NCBI RefSeq assembly: GCF_900116765.1
Contig: NZ_UETC01000005.1
Location: forward strand, 186,001 to 250,000
From: Jannaschia seohaensis
GTDB taxonomy: Bacteria > Pseudomonadota > Alphaproteobacteria > Rhodobacterales > Rhodobacteraceae
Direction of reading: 5' to 3'
Length of the DNA: 64,000 nt
Program-made: the position numbers and the translations under genes
The notes under the pieces: generated by a model
The model's database searches: none
What the model was told of the DNA's origin: nothing
What the model saw: the letters and a program-made list of their open reading frames with translations, nothing else
In this document: positions 62,167-64,000 of the stretch, piece after piece
Numbering within the stretch: position 1 is the stretch's first letter
Layout: each line of letters begins with the position of its first letter

Positions 62167-63486
62167 TCAGACCGCGACGTTGGGGCCAGGCGCGTCGGTC
62201 CGGTCGTCCTCGACCACGTGCAGCTTGGCCGGGCGGGCGGAGCGCGGGCTGCCTGCGTTGGTGTTGGCGTCGATGAACTCCAGCACGAGGGGCCGGATGT
62301 TCCGCCGCCAGGAGCCGCCTGCGAAGATGCCGTAATGGCCGGCATCGGGCTCCAGATAGCTAGCTTTCTTTTCTTCGGGCAGGCCGGTCAACAGATCGAG
62401 CGCGGCCACGCATTGACCCGGGGCGGAGATGTCGTCCTTGCCGCCTTCGACCGTCTTCACGGCCACGCTGGTGATCTTGCCGATATCGACCTGATGGCCG
62501 TCTACCACGAAACGGTTCTGCGCGATCTCGAGCCCCTTGAAGATGCGCTCCACGGTCGAGAGGTAGAATTCCGCCGTCATGTCCATCACGGCGAGATATT
62601 CGTCGTAGAAGGTGTTGTGCTTGTCCTGATCAGACGCGGTGCCGCCCGCCACGGCTAGCACCTGGTTCCACATGGCTTTGCCATGGGTTTCGGCATTCAT
62701 CGACATGAAGGAGCTTAGCTGGAGCAGGCCGGGATAGACCATCCGGCCGACGCCCGCATGTTGGAACCCGACCCGTTGCAGCATGGACTGCTCCAACTGG
62801 CCCATAGTCACGCGGCGGCCGAAATCGGTGACGTCGGTAGCGGCGGCGTCAGGGTCGATGGGGCCGCCGATCAGGGTCAGGGTGCGGGGCTGCGCCTCCG
62901 GCTCCCGCTCGGCCAGGAGCGCGGTGGCGGCCAGGGTCAGGGGCGCGGGCTGGCAGACGGCGATGACATTGATGTCGGGGCCCAGCGTCTTCATGAAATC
63001 GACGAGATAGAGGGTGTAATCCTCGATGTCGAACTTGCCGGCGGAGACGGGGATATCGCGCGCGTTATGCCAATCGGTGACGTAGACATCGGCGTCGGGC
63101 AGCAGCGAGACCACCGTGCTGCGCAGCAGTGTGGCGTAGTGGCCCGACATCGGCGCGACCAACAGGATGCGGCGGGCCATCGGCTCCCGCCCCTGGACGG
63201 CGAATCGGATCAGATCGCCGAACGGCTTCTCGACCACGGTTTCGACGGTCACGGGATGGTCGCGGCCATCCTCGCCCGAGATGGGGCGGATGTGCCAGTC
63301 GGGTTTGACGACCATCCGCTGAAAAGACCGCTCGGTCACCTCGCCCCAGGCGGCCATCAGTTTGAAGACCGGCAGCGGAGCCATCGCAAGGCTGGGATAG
63401 GACGCCATCGTTCGCGCCGTGGCGCCCATCCATGCGTATGTGTTTCGCGTGGCTTCCATCGTGTCGTAAGCAACCATGAAACGCAT
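62167..63486 (-). CDS. phaZ: Intracellular poly(3-hydroxyalkanoate) depolymerase
   Basis: 439 residues. The start MRFMVAYDTMEATRNTYAWMGATARTMAS and the nucleophile region INVIAVCQPAPLTLAA match the intracellular PhaZ family, in which a Cys takes the place of the lipase-box Ser. The late PDAGHYGIFAGGSWR carries the catalytic His. It mobilises stored PHA granules. The ATG 15 codons into the open frame fits the family and has AGGTG upstream. Divergent from phaC across 130 bases. Confidence 0.93.
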   Translation of the reverse strand: MRFMVAYDTMEATRNTYAWMGATARTMASYPSLAMAPLPVFKLMAAWGEVTERSFQRMVVKPDWHIRPISGEDGRDHPVTVETVVEKPFGDLIRFAVQGREPMARRILLVAPMSGHYATLLRSTVVSLLPDADVYVTDWHNARDIPVSAGKFDIEDYTLYLVDFMKTLGPDINVIAVCQPAPLTLAATALLAEREPEAQPRTLTLIGGPIDPDAAATDVTDFGRRVTMGQLEQSMLQRVGFQHAGVGRMVYPGLLQLSSFMSMNAETHGKAMWNQVLAVAGGTASDQDKHNTFYDEYLAVMDMTAEFYLSTVERIFKGLEIAQNRFVVDGHQVDIGKITSVAVKTVEGGKDDISAPGQCVAALDLLTGLPEEKKASYLEPDAGHYGIFAGGSWRRNIRPLVLEFIDANTNAGSPRSARPAKLHVVEDDRTDAPGPNVAV

Positions 63487-63616
63487 GTAGGCACCTGTCC
63501 CTGGGCGGGGTGAGGCCCATTTGGACGCCACCCGGCGTTTGTGTTTGCACCCTCAACCTGATCAGATAGGGGCAGCAGTGTTAGCAGGTGCAGCATTCTC
63601 GGGGGAAAATCAAGGA
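63487..63616. promoter_or_regulatory. phaZ-phaC divergent promoter region
   Basis: 130 bases between opposite starts. It includes the AT-richer stretch around 63537-63600 (for example TTTGTGTTTGCACC and GAAAATCAAGG); the latter provides the phaC RBS. A CTGCACCTGCTAACACTGCTGC-like TGC-rich segment near 63575 may bind the PhaR regulator, but I cannot fix an operator. Confidence 0.35.
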
Positions 63617-64000
63617 ATGACCGCAGAAGACCGACCGACCGCAGCCGAAGACGGGGCCGCTCAAGAGGCGCTGACCAAGCTGAATCAGAACCTCGTCAAG
63701 ATGGATGAGCTGACCAAACGGCTGGTTCAGGCCCTCTCCCAGAGGCGCAGCGCGGACCACGGTTTGCAGGGGCCGGGGCCGGAGCTCTATGCCAAGGCGA
63801 TGGCGGCCTACTGGTCTGAACTCGCAAACAATCCCGGCAAGCTGATCGAGAAGCAGGTGGGCTATTGGGGCCAGGCCCTGAAGCATGCGGTCGAGGCCCA
63901 GCACGCGCTCGCCTCGGGCAAGCCGGTCGCCCCCAAGGACGAGCAGCCGAAGGACCGGCGCTTTTCCGACCCGCTCTGGACGGAGCATCCCTATTACAAC
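63617..64000 (+). CDS. phaC: Class I poly(3-hydroxyalkanoate) synthase, N-terminal part (cut by window end)
   Basis: The first 128 codons, open to the window edge. The hydrophilic N-terminal region KLNQNLVKMDELTKRLVQAL is followed by the typical PhaC entry segment AMAAYWSELANNPGKLIEKQVGYWGQAL and KDRRFSDPLWTEHPYYN. The catalytic Cys-containing alpha/beta hydrolase part lies outside. AAGG is present before the ATG. Divergence from phaZ supports the call. Confidence 0.93.
   Translation, partial: MTAEDRPTAAEDGAAQEALTKLNQNLVKMDELTKRLVQALSQRRSADHGLQGPGPELYAKAMAAYWSELANNPGKLIEKQVGYWGQALKHAVEAQHALASGKPVAPKDEQPKDRRFSDPLWTEHPYYN

Overview
The window is a 64 kb piece of a high-GC alphaproteobacterial chromosome, almost certainly from Rhodobacterales (Rhodobacteraceae sensu lato). 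The evidence is the gene content: an aa3-type cytochrome oxidase subunit IV micro-ORF, COQ9 and ATP12 family proteins, HflK-HflC-DegP, the general amino-acid transporter aapJQMP, fused pntA with pntB, DUF3422 and TIGR02466 proteins, and divergent phaZ/phaC. No tRNA, rRNA, insertion sequence, prophage or CRISPR array is visible. Nearly all of the window is core chromosome, densely packed, with many ATGA/GTGA stop-start overlaps.

Layout. 1-6.8 kb: end of a thiamine diphosphokinase, rpiA, gor, then hflK-hflC and a DegP-type protease (envelope proteostasis and redox). 7-12.5 kb: a membrane acetyltransferase-like protein with a peptidoglycan-binding lipoprotein, a 2Fe-2S ferredoxin, two secreted unknowns, glpK, and a secreted unknown whose frame runs into the convergent FMN-dependent hydroxy-acid dehydrogenase. 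13.4-21.9 kb: a quinone oxidoreductase, COQ9, rpsU, a lipoprotein, COX subunit IV, a Kef-type K+/H+ antiporter, an Lrp regulator divergent from 4-hydroxyphenylpyruvate dioxygenase, and a small secreted protein made of two repeats. 22.2-28.7 kb: pntAB (minus strand), an SDR-kynureninase pair and a DUF3422 protein. 28.8-35.7 kb, minus strand: methyltransferase, then the chain yidC-MOSC-acetyltransferase-engB, an exonuclease and argB. 35.9-37.6 kb: a 2OG-Fe(II) oxygenase-like gene and a small, AT-richer accessory patch holding an orphan AbrB/MazE-type antitoxin and a TIR-like nucleotide-binding protein of the CBASS/Pycsar effector class.

37.7-52.4 kb carries the distal S10/spc/alpha ribosomal genes (rpmC to rplQ, with secY, adk and rpoA). 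Two features stand out. The cluster begins at rpmC with no rplP or earlier genes upstream in the window. A 5 kb minus-strand block, made of four tandem paralogous secreted von Willebrand A proteins overlapping a PfkB sugar kinase, plus a divergent DsbA-like isomerase, sits between rpmD and rplO. 52.5-56.6 kb: rarA, crcB, an RluC-type pseudouridine synthase, a HAD phosphatase and ATP12. 56.8-61.3 kb: aapJQMP. 61.6-64 kb: a DUF6151-like zinc protein, the intracellular PHA depolymerase and, divergently, the first 128 codons of phaC.

Repeats: a palindromic family with a GTAGGGCGGG core occurs at four intergenic loci, twice as head-to-head pairs. A second family (C-rich hairpin ending in a GATATTT/GGTATTT box) occurs twice. 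A third CCCGGG-type pair lies between rpoA and rplQ. The strongest leads are the tandem vWA-PfkB operon, the TIR-like gene with an unclear (possibly ATT) start, the split ribosomal cluster, and mRNA hairpins such as the one enclosing the rpoA stop codon. All functional calls come from reading the protein sequences; no database search was run.
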